A DNA stretch of 13,686 bases from Vicinamibacteria bacterium (lineage in GTDB: Bacteria; Acidobacteriota; Vicinamibacteria; Vicinamibacterales; 2-12-FULL-66-21). The notes beneath the pieces are model-generated. The model was not told the DNA's origin. It did no database searches and saw nothing but the letters and a program-made list of their open reading frames with translations. The translations under genes and the position numbers were made by a program. Shown here in pieces: positions 6,764-13,686 of the stretch; positions within the stretch are counted from its first letter, which is position 1; every line of letters starts with the position of its first letter. The DNA is taken from assembly GCA_025937075.1 (NCBI GenBank), contig JAICSD010000065.1, positions 1-13,686 of the forward strand, in the 5' to 3' direction.

Positions 6764-7142
6764 GGAGCGCGAGCGTGCCGTCGCTCGCCGCAAACAACAG
6801 GAACGATGCGGGCGAGTGGCGGAGGGCGTAGTCGAGCACGAACGCAACAGCTCCTGCGCCTTTCAAACCAGGCCCCATCACCCACATGTACCAGCGGCCG
6901 GCCACCGGATCGCGCCACGGCAGGTAGTAGCCCGCCGACACCGCGAGGAGAAACAACCCGTTCAGATCGGAAAAGATGCGAGGGGTGGGAGGCGCGACGC
7001 CGAACCAGGTGGCCAGCATGACCGGCGCCACGAGGAGGACGGCGCCGACGACGCCGTCATACACGAGGGAGACGAGGGCGACGCGTCGAAGAAATTGCAG
7101 ATGGATGATTGCAGATTGCTGATTTCTCAACGTGAAATCCAA
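6705..7142 (-). CDS. Small four-TM membrane protein, unknown function
   Basis: Up to 145 residues with four hydrophobic segments: about 20-48 (VALVSLVYDGVVGAVLLVAP), 56-77 (NGLFLLAVSAGYYLPW), 83-107 (YMWVMGPGLKGAGAVAFVLD) and 112-134. Conserved-looking polar residues in the helices (SDLNGLF, YYLPWRDP, GPGLKG) suggest a real protein rather than a shadow. The start is uncertain. The longest form begins at TTG 7142, inside an inverted repeat, so its first ~16 residues are encoded by the repeat. Later candidates are a TTG four codons on, CTG at residue 16 and GTG at residue 27. Its 3' end overlaps the permease gene tail by 59 bp. It follows the PEGA-protein gene on the same strand, with the hairpin between them. 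Confidence 0.7.
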   Translation of the reverse strand: MDFTLRNQQSAIIHLQFLRRVALVSLVYDGVVGAVLLVAPVMLATWFGVAPPTPRIFSDLNGLFLLAVSAGYYLPWRDPVAGRWYMWVMGPGLKGAGAVAFVLDYALRHSPASFLLFAASDGTLALLTLAALVAGRESTRAPRQL

Positions 7143-7151
7143 TCTGCAATC
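7107..7151. repeat. Strong inverted repeat (hairpin) after the PEGA-protein gene
   Basis: GATTGCAGATTG (7107-7118) and CAATCTGCAATC (7140-7151) are perfect 12-bp complements. Inside them GATTTC (7121-7126) pairs with GAAATC (7134-7139), leaving a 7-base loop and only a two-base bulge. Variant copies of the word ATCTGC/GCAGAT lie on both sides (7098-7103 and 7154-7160). The element begins 20 bp past the PEGA-gene stop and runs into the first codons of the next gene. No T-tract follows, so it is not a classic Rho-independent terminator; it may be a REP-like element or an mRNA-stabilising hairpin. Confidence 0.8.
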
Positions 7152-7170
7152 TCAATCTGCGATCGGCGAT

Positions 7171-8187
7171 TCACCGAATCTTCTTCAAGTCTCCCTGATA
7201 GGTGACCGTTTCGTTCGGCGTAATCACGACATCGAACTCTTCCGGCTGGTAGCCGTCGGCTTTCACCGACACGCGATGGCGCCCCCCGTTCAGCGGAAGC
7301 TTCTGGAACACGCCATCCATCGAATCGATCGTGCCGACGAAATAACCATCGACGTACACTTTGGCATCGCGCGGCTTCACCTTCAGACGCAGCGAGCCTT
7401 GATCTTCGTCGCGCGCACCCTGCGAGTAGCTCTGCGCATAGCCATAGTTGCCGGCGTACCCGAAATCGTCGCCTTCGTACCAGGGATCCACCATCCAGGG
7501 GAAGCCGAGCCCGAACCCGTACCCGAGCATGTACGGCGAATAGAACGGCGAGTAGTAGTTCCCGTAATAGGAGTTGCCGTAGTAATACGGCGACCCGTAG
7601 TAGTAGTAGCCGAACGGATCGTAGCGGCCGAGATAGTACCCGCGCCCGTCAGGCCGCGGCGTGGTGCGCTGCGTGGCGCTGTCTGTCGCCGGACGATCGC
7701 CGCGGGGCCGCGCCCAGTTCGGTACGGCTTGGGTTCCGCTCTCGTGCGAAGGGCTTGATCCCTGCCGCGCGGGCGTCGCCGAACGCGTGCCCGACGAGCT
7801 GCCGCTGGACGGCTGGGACGCGCTGCTGCCGCCCGAACTGCCGCGCGGCACGGCCTGACCGGTGCTCGTTCCACCAGCCTGGGTGCGATGCTGCGGTGCT
7901 TCCTCGCGATACGCCGCGCGTGACCCGCCAAATCCCATCGTCGGAACAGAGGCGGATGACGAGCCGGATGCGATCGCGCTCGAGATGCTGCCAGAGGAGG
8001 CCGCCGATGCCGCCGGTGTCGCGGGTGCGCTTCGCGCGCCGCTGTCGGCAACGGTCGGGCGGTCGATGGCCGTCCGATCTGCCGCAGGGGTGCCGCCTGA
8101 CTCGGCGGGTTTCTGCGCCAATGCTGGAGCCGCCGCTACGGCCAGGGCCGCGGCCACCATGCTGAGGCGAAATGTAAGAAGTCTCAT
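7171..8187 (-). CDS. Secreted Tyr-rich protein with C-terminal PEGA domain
   Basis: A 338-residue exported protein. The start is ATG 8187, set by a strong Shine-Dalgarno; the frame is open further upstream to 8250 but without support. A signal peptide (1-24, ending AAPALA) is followed by a long Ser/Ala/Gly/Pro-rich low-complexity region (25-180). Next comes a Tyr/Gly-rich region (about 183-255) with runs such as FGYYYYGSPYYYGNSYYGNY. The C-terminal PEGA domain (about 264-338) shows GSLRLKVKPRDAKVYVDGYF, then GGRHRVSVKADGY, a small beta domain common on bacterial surface and S-layer-associated proteins. A role in envelope or surface adhesion is inference. It is divergent from hslV across a 209-bp intergenic region. 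Confidence 0.9.
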   Translation of the reverse strand: MRLLTFRLSMVAAALAVAAAPALAQKPAESGGTPAADRTAIDRPTVADSGARSAPATPAASAASSGSISSAIASGSSSASVPTMGFGGSRAAYREEAPQHRTQAGGTSTGQAVPRGSSGGSSASQPSSGSSSGTRSATPARQGSSPSHESGTQAVPNWARPRGDRPATDSATQRTTPRPDGRGYYLGRYDPFGYYYYGSPYYYGNSYYGNYYSPFYSPYMLGYGFGLGFPWMVDPWYEGDDFGYAGNYGYAQSYSQGARDEDQGSLRLKVKPRDAKVYVDGYFVGTIDSMDGVFQKLPLNGGRHRVSVKADGYQPEEFDVVITPNETVTYQGDLKKIR

Positions 8188-8192
8188 GTGCG

Positions 8193-8199
8193 CTCCTCC
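8193..8199 (-). promoter_or_regulatory. Strong Shine-Dalgarno of the PEGA-protein gene
   Basis: GGAGGAG on the minus strand, five bases before ATG 8187. It fixes the start 21 codons inside the longest open frame and places the signal peptide at the true N-terminus. Most other genes here lack such a site. Confidence 0.8.
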
Positions 8200-8372
8200 G
8201 CGCCCGAAAGCTGGACGTCCAACAGGGCAATTCTGCAACACATTTGCCACAGACGATCGTCGAATTCTTTGGATAAGACGCGTCTGCGGCCGGCGAGGTG
8301 TCCTGTGCCTGGGGCTGCCTGTCCGCTTCGGAGGACGGGTGCTGAAGCGCCGAAGGCGGGGGGCGCGAGTGG

Positions 8373-8378
8373 TAGACT
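8373..8378 (+). promoter_or_regulatory. Putative -10 element (TAGACT) of hslV
   Basis: TAGACT is followed by 6 bases and then an in-frame TTG (8385), and by 18 bases to the preferred ATG (8397). Transcription would start near 8385, giving either a 12-base leader or a leaderless TTG start. The rest of 8200-8372 shows no recognisable operator; GACGATCGTC (8252-8261) is a 10-bp palindrome of unknown meaning. Confidence 0.4.
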
Positions 8379-8396
8379 GCGATTTTGGCCGCTTTC

Positions 8397-8927
8397 ATGA
8401 CGTTCCATTCGACAACCGTCCTCGGGGTTCGCCACAACGGGCAGGCCGTGATGGCCAGCGACGGGCAGGTCACGCTTGGCGACACCGTCGTCAAGCAGCG
8501 GGCGCGCAAGATCCGGCGTCTTTATAACGATCGGATTCTCGCGGGTTTTGCCGGCTCGGCCGCGGATTCGTTTGCGCTCTTCTCGCGGTTCGAGGCAAAG
8601 CTGGAGCAGTACCGCGGCAACTTCGACCGGGCCGCGGTGGAGCTGGCGAAGGACTGGCGCACCGACCGGATGCTGCGCAGGCTCGAAGCCATGCTCCTCG
8701 TGATGGATGCGAACTCCACGTATCTGCTCTCGGGCAACGGCGACCTGATTGAGCCCGACGACGGCATCGTCGCGATCGGATCGGGCGGCGCTTACGCGCT
8801 GGCTGCGGCCAAGGCGCTCGCGCAGCACACGTCGCTCGACGCCCGGACGATTGCGGAACAGGCGATGCACATCGCTGGGGCGATCTGCATCTATTCCAAC
8901 GAGATCCTCACGATCGAAGTGCTGTGA
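8397..8927 (+). CDS. hslV: ATP-dependent protease proteolytic subunit HslV
   Basis: A 176-residue threonine peptidase (family T1B) that forms the double-hexamer core of the HslUV protease in the cytoplasm. After removal of a short propeptide (MTFHS) the nucleophile is Thr6 in [12 protein letters not shown], the position matching Thr1 of mature E. coli HslV. Other family hallmarks are [49 protein letters not shown], the GNGDL turn, [17 protein letters not shown] and the C-terminal [15 protein letters not shown]. Length is normal. ATG 8397 is chosen; TTG 8385 would add four residues that would also be lost with the propeptide. hslU follows by 22 bp. Confidence 0.97.
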   Translation: MTFHSTTVLGVRHNGQAVMASDGQVTLGDTVVKQRARKIRRLYNDRILAGFAGSAADSFALFSRFEAKLEQYRGNFDRAAVELAKDWRTDRMLRRLEAMLLVMDANSTYLLSGNGDLIEPDDGIVAIGSGGAYALAAAKALAQHTSLDARTIAEQAMHIAGAICIYSNEILTIEVL

Positions 8928-8949
8928 CGATTTCCTGACCGTTGCTTTC

Positions 8950-10332
8950 ATGCCTATCTATCTTCCCGAGACCACGTCCTCGACGCTGCAGTCGCTGACG
9001 CCGCGGCAGATCGTCGCGGAGCTGGACAAGTACGTCGTCGGCCAGCACCAGGCGAAGCGCGCCGTCGCGATCGCGTTGCGCAATCGGATGCGCCGCAGAA
9101 AGCTTCCGGCCGAGATGGCCGAGGAAGTCGTGCCCAAGAACATCCTCATGATCGGCCCGACCGGCGTGGGCAAGACCGAGATCGCGCGGCGGCTCGCGAA
9201 GCTGGCGCAGTCGCCGTTTCTGAAGGTCGAAGCCTCGAAGTTCACCGAGGTCGGATACGTCGGGCGCGACGTCGAATCCATGATCCGCGACCTCACCGAG
9301 ATTTCGGTGGAAATGGTCCGTGAGGAACGGACGTCCGAAGTCCGCGAGAAGGCGCGTCAGAATGCCGAAGAGCGCGTCCTCGATCTGCTGCTCCCGCCGC
9401 TTCCGCCTGCGTCCGAGTACGACGAGCAGGCCTCGTCGATCCGGGATCAGGCGCAGCGCACGCGCGAAAAGCTGCGCGAACAGCTCCGCGACGGGCGGCT
9501 CGATCAGAAGCAGGTGGAGATCGACGTCCGTGAGCGCTCGTTCCCGTCCTTCGAGATCATCGCCGGGTCGTCGGTCGAGGAAGTCGACATCAACGTGAAG
9601 GACATGCTGCCGGGGCTGTTTCAGGGGCGCACGAAAAAACGGCGCGTCCGCGTCCCGGAGGCGCTCGACGCGCTTGAGCAGGAAGAAGCGCAGAAGCTCG
9701 TCGACATGGACACCGTCGCGCGCGCGGCGGTCGAGCGCGCGCAGGAGTCCGGCATCATCTTCATCGACGAGATCGACAAGGTTGCCGGCCGTGAAAGCGG
9801 CCAGGGGCCGGACGTGAGCCGGGAAGGCGTGCAGCGCGACATCCTTCCGATCGTCGAAGGCACGACCGTCAACACGAAATACGGAATGGTCCGTACCGAC
9901 CACATCCTGTTCATTGCGGCGGGCGCGTTTCACGTCTCCAAGCCGTCGGACCTGATTCCCGAACTGCAGGGGCGTTTTCCAATCCGCGTCGAACTCGAAG
10001 CCCTCGGCCGCGAGGATTTCGTTCGCATCCTGACGGAGCCCAAGAGCGCGCTCGTGCGCCAGTACACGGCGCTGCTGTCGACCGAAGCCATCGAGCTGCA
10101 GTTCACCAGCGGCGCAATCGAGCGCATTGCCGATTTCGCGGCGCTCGTGAACGATCGCACCGAAAACATCGGCGCGCGGCGGCTGCACACGGTCATGGAG
10201 AAGCTGCTCGATGAGCTGTCGTTCGAGGCGCCGGACATGGGCGGCCGCGAGGTGACGATCGACGATGCCTACGTCGACCGGATGTTGAGCGACATCGCCC
10301 GCAACGAAGATCTCTCGCGGTATATCCTCTAA
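8950..10332 (+). CDS. hslU: ATP-dependent protease ATPase subunit HslU
   Basis: A 460-residue AAA+ unfoldase that caps HslV and feeds it unfolded substrates. The start MPIYLPET (8950) is chosen over the longer open frame from 8749, which runs inside hslV. The N-terminal [17 protein letters not shown] is typical. Walker A is GPTGVGKT (69-76), the pore loop GYVG (102-105) in [18 protein letters not shown]. The I domain spans about 110-245, Walker B is IIFIDE (269-274), the arginine finger R342 lies in [10 protein letters not shown], and sensor 2 is in [16 protein letters not shown]. The C-terminal tail LSRYIL is the segment that docks into HslV, so the pair should be functional. It is slightly longer than the E. 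coli protein (443 residues), mostly in the charged I domain. Confidence 0.97.
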   Translation: MPIYLPETTSSTLQSLTPRQIVAELDKYVVGQHQAKRAVAIALRNRMRRRKLPAEMAEEVVPKNILMIGPTGVGKTEIARRLAKLAQSPFLKVEASKFTEVGYVGRDVESMIRDLTEISVEMVREERTSEVREKARQNAEERVLDLLLPPLPPASEYDEQASSIRDQAQRTREKLREQLRDGRLDQKQVEIDVRERSFPSFEIIAGSSVEEVDINVKDMLPGLFQGRTKKRRVRVPEALDALEQEEAQKLVDMDTVARAAVERAQESGIIFIDEIDKVAGRESGQGPDVSREGVQRDILPIVEGTTVNTKYGMVRTDHILFIAAGAFHVSKPSDLIPELQGRFPIRVELEALGREDFVRILTEPKSALVRQYTALLSTEAIELQFTSGAIERIADFAALVNDRTENIGARRLHTVMEKLLDELSFEAPDMGGREVTIDDAYVDRMLSDIARNEDLSRYIL

Positions 10333-10336
10333 CGCC

Positions 10337-11776
10337 GTGGTTCTGCGCCGAACCGGTCGCGCCGCGCTGATCATGCTGGCGGCGCTCGTCTGCGGCTGCG
10401 GCAAGAAGGGGCCGCCGCTCCCACCGCTCAATCTGGTCCCGGACCGTCCCGCGAATACGGCGGGCCGCGTGGCCGGCGACACCGTGTATCTGTCGATCAC
10501 CGTCCCGTCGAAGAACGCGAACGGACGCGGTGCGCTTGCGCTTGATCATCTGGAGATCTACGCCGTCACCGTCGATGCCGGAGCGACGGTCCCGCCCAAC
10601 CGCGAGCTCTTGACCAAGGCCCACGCTATCGCGTCGATTCCGATCAAGCCGCCGGCGGATCCGGATGAAGCACCCGATGAAACCGCGCCGCCCGACACCC
10701 GGCCCGGCGGTGGCGACAAGATCGTCTTTGCAGAACATCTCACGGACGCGCAGACGACGCCGGAAGTGACCGCAAAGCCTTCGACGGCGGCCGCAACGCC
10801 GGCGCCTCAGGGTTCGGGCGCCGCCGCGGCTCCGGGAGCTGCCGGGATGTCGACGCCAACTGTGCCGCCGCTCACCTCGCCTGAGTCCGTGCCCGCGACC
10901 GGCGGAGGTGGAGGGGTCGTCGGGGTGCCTTCCGCGCTGCCGCAGACGCCGGCACCTGAACCCGCGACGTCCGGCGGGGAAGAAGCTGAAACATCGAGTT
11001 CAGCGGTCCCGGCGGCGTCACCGCAGGCGGGCTCACCCACGCCCGCCGCTCCGCCGAAGCCGGCGTCGACCGTCACGCGGGTCTACGTCATCCGCGGCGT
11101 CACGAAGAAGGGCCGTCCGGGTACGCCGTCTGCACGTGTTGTCGTGCCGATCGTGCCCCCGCCGCCTCCGCCGTCGAACGTCTCGGCGGATTTCGGGGAG
11201 ACGAGCGTCACGATCAAGTGGTCCGCGCCGGAAGCCGCGGGCGGCCAGCACGCGCCGTTCGCCTATAACGTGTACGCGTATGACAAGTCTCAACCGGGGG
11301 AGGCGCCGCCGCCGCTCGTGTCGATGCCGCCGCCGCTCAATCCGCAGCCGCTCGACACGCCTGCGCTCGAGCACGGCGGCGCGGAGCCCGGAAAGGAACA
11401 GTGCTTCGTCGTCCGGACCGTTGAAACGATTGCGTCAACGTCGATTGAAAGCGAGGCGAGCGCTCCGGTGTGCGTCACGCCCGTGGATCGCTTTGCGCCA
11501 GCGGCGCCGACCGGACTTGCCGCCGTGGCCACGACCGGCGCGATGAACCTGATCTGGGACGCGAACCACGAACCGGACGTTGCGGGCTACCTGGTCTTGC
11601 GCGCGGAATCGCCGGGTGACACACTGCAGCCGCTCACGCCCGAGCCGATCCGGGAGACGCGGTTCCGCGACACGACCGCGCAGCCGGGCGTGCGCTATGC
11701 GTATGTCATTGTCGCGGTCGACCGCGCGGGGAACCGGAGCGCGCCGTCGGCGCGTGTCGAAGAGACGGCTCGATGA
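10337..11776 (+). CDS. Lipoprotein with LptM-like N-terminus and fibronectin type III domains
   Basis: A 479-residue lipoprotein starting at GTG 10337, 4 bp after hslU. The signal peptide ends in LVCGC with Cys21 as the lipidated residue. The mature start CGKKGPPLPPLNLVP resembles the CGxKGPL motif of LptM (YifL) lipoproteins. Residues about 40-103 look like the first strands of an FN3 domain (TVYLSITVPS, LDHLEIYAVTV). A Pro/Ala/Gly/Ser-rich stretch (about 104-243) interrupts it, and VTRVYVIRGVTKKGRPGTPS (246-265) looks like its last strands. Two further FN3-like domains follow (about 276-383 and 386-478), ending with the typical YAYVIVAVDRAGNRSAPS. It is probably anchored to the outer membrane and exposed to the periplasm. 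Function is unknown. Its stop codon overlaps the next start (ATGA). Confidence 0.9.
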   Translation: MVLRRTGRAALIMLAALVCGCGKKGPPLPPLNLVPDRPANTAGRVAGDTVYLSITVPSKNANGRGALALDHLEIYAVTVDAGATVPPNRELLTKAHAIASIPIKPPADPDEAPDETAPPDTRPGGGDKIVFAEHLTDAQTTPEVTAKPSTAAATPAPQGSGAAAAPGAAGMSTPTVPPLTSPESVPATGGGGGVVGVPSALPQTPAPEPATSGGEEAETSSSAVPAASPQAGSPTPAAPPKPASTVTRVYVIRGVTKKGRPGTPSARVVVPIVPPPPPPSNVSADFGETSVTIKWSAPEAAGGQHAPFAYNVYAYDKSQPGEAPPPLVSMPPPLNPQPLDTPALEHGGAEPGKEQCFVVRTVETIASTSIESEASAPVCVTPVDRFAPAAPTGLAAVATTGAMNLIWDANHEPDVAGYLVLRAESPGDTLQPLTPEPIRETRFRDTTAQPGVRYAYVIVAVDRAGNRSAPSARVEETAR

Positions 11777-12564
11777 AGCGTATCTACAGGATTGATTACC
11801 GCGGCACGCCGCGGCACGCGATCGAAGAGGACGGACGCTGGCGCCTGCTCGACGGAGATCTGTTCGCCGGCTACGAAGCCGGCGCTGAGATTGCCTCCTC
11901 GGGCCACCAGCTCCTGGCACCCGTCACGCCGTCGAAAATCGTGGCGATCGGCTTGAACTACAAGGACCACGCGGCTGAGCAGGGCAAGCCGCTGCCGAAG
12001 GAGCCGATGATGTTCATGAAGCCGTCCACGGCCGTCATTGGTCCCGGCGAATCAATCGTGCTGCCAGAAGGCGCCGGCCGCATCGAACACGAAGCGGAAG
12101 TAGCGGTCGTGATCGGGAAGCGCGCATCGCACGTGCCGGAGGACCGCGCCCGTGAGTACGTGCTCGGCCTGACCTGCATGAACGACGTCACGGCGCGTGA
12201 ACTGCAGGCGAAGGACGTGCAGTACACCCGCGCGAAAGGCTTCGATACGTTTGCCCCGCTCGGCCCGTGCATTGCCCTGGACGTCGACTACAACGCGCCA
12301 GGTGGCCTGACGATCGAAGGTTGGGTGAACGACGACCGGCGCCAGGCGTCGTCCACGAAAGAGCTGATTTTTTCAATCGATACACTCGTCGCCTTCGTCA
12401 GCCGCGTCATGACGCTGCTGCCCGGCGACGTCATTTCCACCGGCACGCCTGCCGGCGTCGGCCCGCTCAAAGCCGGCGACCGCGTCACCATCATGGTCGA
12501 GGGCGTCGGCGAATTGAGCAATCCCGTCGGCCAGGGCATCACACTGCGAGGAGCACGTTCATGA
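11773..12564 (+). CDS. Fumarylacetoacetate hydrolase (FAH) family protein
   Basis: A 263-residue cytoplasmic enzyme of the FAH superfamily, which cleaves or decarboxylates 2-keto-type dicarboxylic substrates using a divalent metal. A short N-terminal domain (1-50) is followed by the catalytic fold: [15 protein letters not shown] (55-69), MFMKPSTAV, the metal-binding [13 protein letters not shown] (ligands E107 and E109), the third ligand D138 in MNDVTAREL, and [12 protein letters not shown] (154-165). The C-terminal [19 protein letters not shown] and [10 protein letters not shown] are standard. Members include fumarylpyruvate and acylpyruvate hydrolases, 5-carboxymethyl-2-hydroxymuconate isomerase and oxaloacetate decarboxylases; the sequence does not decide among them. 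ATGA overlaps at both ends imply translational coupling with the lipoprotein and transaldolase genes. Confidence 0.93.
   Translation: MKRIYRIDYRGTPRHAIEEDGRWRLLDGDLFAGYEAGAEIASSGHQLLAPVTPSKIVAIGLNYKDHAAEQGKPLPKEPMMFMKPSTAVIGPGESIVLPEGAGRIEHEAEVAVVIGKRASHVPEDRAREYVLGLTCMNDVTARELQAKDVQYTRAKGFDTFAPLGPCIALDVDYNAPGGLTIEGWVNDDRRQASSTKELIFSIDTLVAFVSRVMTLLPGDVISTGTPAGVGPLKAGDRVTIMVEGVGELSNPVGQGITLRGARS
12548..12553 (+). promoter_or_regulatory. Shine-Dalgarno of the transaldolase gene
   Basis: GAGGAG lies 7 bases before ATG 12561, inside the end of the FAH-family gene. It fixes the transaldolase start and rules out the longer open frame that reads back to 12267. Confidence 0.8.
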
Positions 12565-13220
12565 AGATCTTCATCGACACCGGCCACATCAAGGACATCG
12601 AAGCGCTGGTGCCGCTCGGCATCATCGATGGCATCACGACGAACCCGTCGCTGCTGGCGAAGGAGCAGGGGGACTACCGCGAGAACCTCAAGAAGATCTG
12701 CGACATCGTCCAGGGGCCGGTGAGCGCCGAGGTCACCGAGCTCGTCTGGGACGCGATGGTGCGCCAGGGACGCGATCTCGCCGCGATCGACAAGCACATC
12801 GTCGTCAAGGTTCCGCTGACGCGCGACGGCATCCGCGCGTGCAAGACGCTGGCGGAGGAAGGGGTCCGCGTCAACGTCACGCTGTGTTTCTCGGCGACGC
12901 AGGCGCTGCTCGCCGCAAAGGTGGGCGCGACGTACATCAGCCCGTTCGTCGGCCGGCTCGACGACATCTCGACGCACGGCATGGAGCTGATTCGCGACAT
13001 CGTGGAGATCTACGAGAACTACGATTTCCATACGGAGGTGCTCGTCGCGAGCGTGAGGAATCCGATGCACGTGGTCGAAGCGGCACGGCTCGGGGCGGAC
13101 ATCTGCACGTGCCCGCCCGCGATCATCGATTCGCTCTTCAACCATCCGCTGACCGACAGCGGGTTGAAGAAATTCCTCGCCGACTGGGACAAGGCGTATG
13201 GCGCGGGCGCGAAAAAATAG
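12561..13220 (+). CDS. tal: Small transaldolase (TalC/fructose-6-phosphate aldolase-like)
   Basis: A 219-residue class I aldolase of the small transaldolase family, cytoplasmic, expected to transfer dihydroxyacetone units between sugar phosphates in the pentose phosphate pathway. The TIM-barrel motifs are [31 protein letters not shown] (20-35), the Schiff-base Lys83 in [28 protein letters not shown] (105-119) and [13 protein letters not shown] (125-137). Glu57 (SAEVTE) stands where E. coli fructose-6-phosphate aldolase has Gln59, and Phe129 where it has Tyr131. Both match true transaldolases, so EC 2.2.1.2 is favoured. Length is normal. The gene overlaps the FAH-family gene by ATGA and has its own Shine-Dalgarno. 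Confidence 0.94.
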   Translation: MKIFIDTGHIKDIEALVPLGIIDGITTNPSLLAKEQGDYRENLKKICDIVQGPVSAEVTELVWDAMVRQGRDLAAIDKHIVVKVPLTRDGIRACKTLAEEGVRVNVTLCFSATQALLAAKVGATYISPFVGRLDDISTHGMELIRDIVEIYENYDFHTEVLVASVRNPMHVVEAARLGADICTCPPAIIDSLFNHPLTDSGLKKFLADWDKAYGAGAKK

Positions 13221-13225
13221 ATGAC

Positions 13226-13258
13226 GACGCGCGATCGGAATCGACGAACGGGCGCGTC
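13226..13258. repeat. 7-bp inverted repeat between transaldolase and carboxylase genes
   Basis: GACGCGC (13226-13232) is complementary to GCGCGTC (13252-13258) with a 19-base loop. No T-tract follows, so a terminator is unlikely. It is the only structure seen in the 56-bp gap. Confidence 0.4.
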
Positions 13259-13276
13259 AACGCCCTCCGCCTTCTA

Positions 13277-13686
13277 ATGGATCCCATCCGCCATCTCGAG
13301 GATCTCGAACGGCGCGCGGAACTCGGCGGGGGCGGGGAGCGCCTCGAGCGCCAGCACGAGGCCGGCAAGCTGACCGCGCGCGAACGCATCGACCTGCTGT
13401 TCGACCCCGGTTCGTTCCAGGAGATCGACAAGCTCGTCACGCACCGGTGCCGCGATTTCGGGATGGCCGAGCAGGTCATTCCAGGCGACGGGGTCGTGTG
13501 TGGCCAGGGGCGGATCGACGGACGGTCCGTGTATGCCTTCGCGCAGGACTTCACGGTGTTCGGCGGCTCGGTGTCGGAAACCAACGCCGCGAAGATCGTC
13601 AAGATCATGGACCTGGCGATGACGATGGGGGCGCCGATCGTCGGGCTGAACGATTCGGGCGGCGCGCGGATCCAGGAGGGCGTGCT
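13277..13686 (+). CDS. Acyl-CoA carboxylase carboxyltransferase (beta) subunit, 5' part
   Basis: The gene is cut by the window end; 136 full codons are visible. They match the start of the carboxyltransferase subunit of propionyl-CoA/methylmalonyl-CoA-type biotin enzymes, which moves a carboxyl group from biotin to an acyl-CoA. Visible motifs are the N-terminal charged helix ([20 protein letters not shown]), [37 protein letters not shown], and [20 protein letters not shown] with the oxyanion-type Gly-Gly turn of the acyl-CoA site. The full-length protein would be about 510-520 residues. The start ATG 13277 lacks a Shine-Dalgarno. Substrate choice (propionyl, methylmalonyl, other) needs the missing part. 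Downstream neighbours may include an epsilon or biotin-carrier subunit, which cannot be seen here. Confidence 0.93.
   Translation, partial: MDPIRHLEDLERRAELGGGGERLERQHEAGKLTARERIDLLFDPGSFQEIDKLVTHRCRDFGMAEQVIPGDGVVCGQGRIDGRSVYAFAQDFTVFGGSVSETNAAKIVKIMDLAMTMGAPIVGLNDSGGARIQEGV

Noticed and set aside
8908..10500. 530-codon open frame antisense to hslU
   Set aside because: A GC-rich shadow of a strongly conserved gene, with no domain resemblance and Arg/Asp/Leu-biased composition.
12288..13145. 285-codon open frame antisense to the FAH-family and transaldolase genes
   Set aside because: It spans two well-supported genes, is Arg/Asp/Val-biased and shows no domain features.

Overview
The window is a GC-rich, densely coded bacterial chromosome segment. 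Gene content and style suggest an Acidobacteriota genome, perhaps the Vicinamibacteria. The pointers are an ECF sigma factor with a zinc-finger anti-sigma factor, a Tyr-rich PEGA-domain exported protein, an hslV carrying a short propeptide, an FN3 lipoprotein directly after hslU, many starts without a Shine-Dalgarno, and short 'word' repeats between genes. This placement is inferred from style, since no rRNA or other marker gene is present.

Left part (1-2445). A 29-bp tandem repeat with a terminal inverted copy (43-177) lies downstream of a minus-strand two-component operon. The operon holds a soluble GAF-PAS histidine kinase (835-2439) followed by a response regulator whose helix-turn-helix DNA-binding domain precedes the receiver domain (214-819). 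The kinase promoter region is back to back with that of an ECF sigma gene.

Second part (2479-5391, plus strand). An ECF sigma factor, a membrane-spanning zinc-finger anti-sigma factor and an exported protein of unknown function form a tight three-gene operon. A small unknown lipoprotein follows, apparently with its own promoter. This looks like an envelope-stress or surface-sensing module.

Middle (5399-8187). An APC-family amino acid permease on the plus strand converges with a four-TM membrane protein and a PEGA-domain secreted protein on the minus strand. A strong hairpin separates the two minus-strand genes.

Right part (8397-end, plus strand). A close-packed run holds hslV, hslU (the HslUV ATP-dependent protease), a lipoprotein with an LptM-like N-terminus and FN3 domains, a fumarylacetoacetate hydrolase-family enzyme, a small transaldolase, and the start of an acyl-CoA carboxylase carboxyltransferase subunit cut by the window end. 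Junctions of 4 bp, ATGA and ATGA suggest that hslU to the transaldolase is one transcript. No RNA gene, insertion sequence, CRISPR array or phage gene was seen. No gene-free stretch exceeds 300 bases; the longest are 1-213 (repeats) and 8188-8396 (divergent promoter region).
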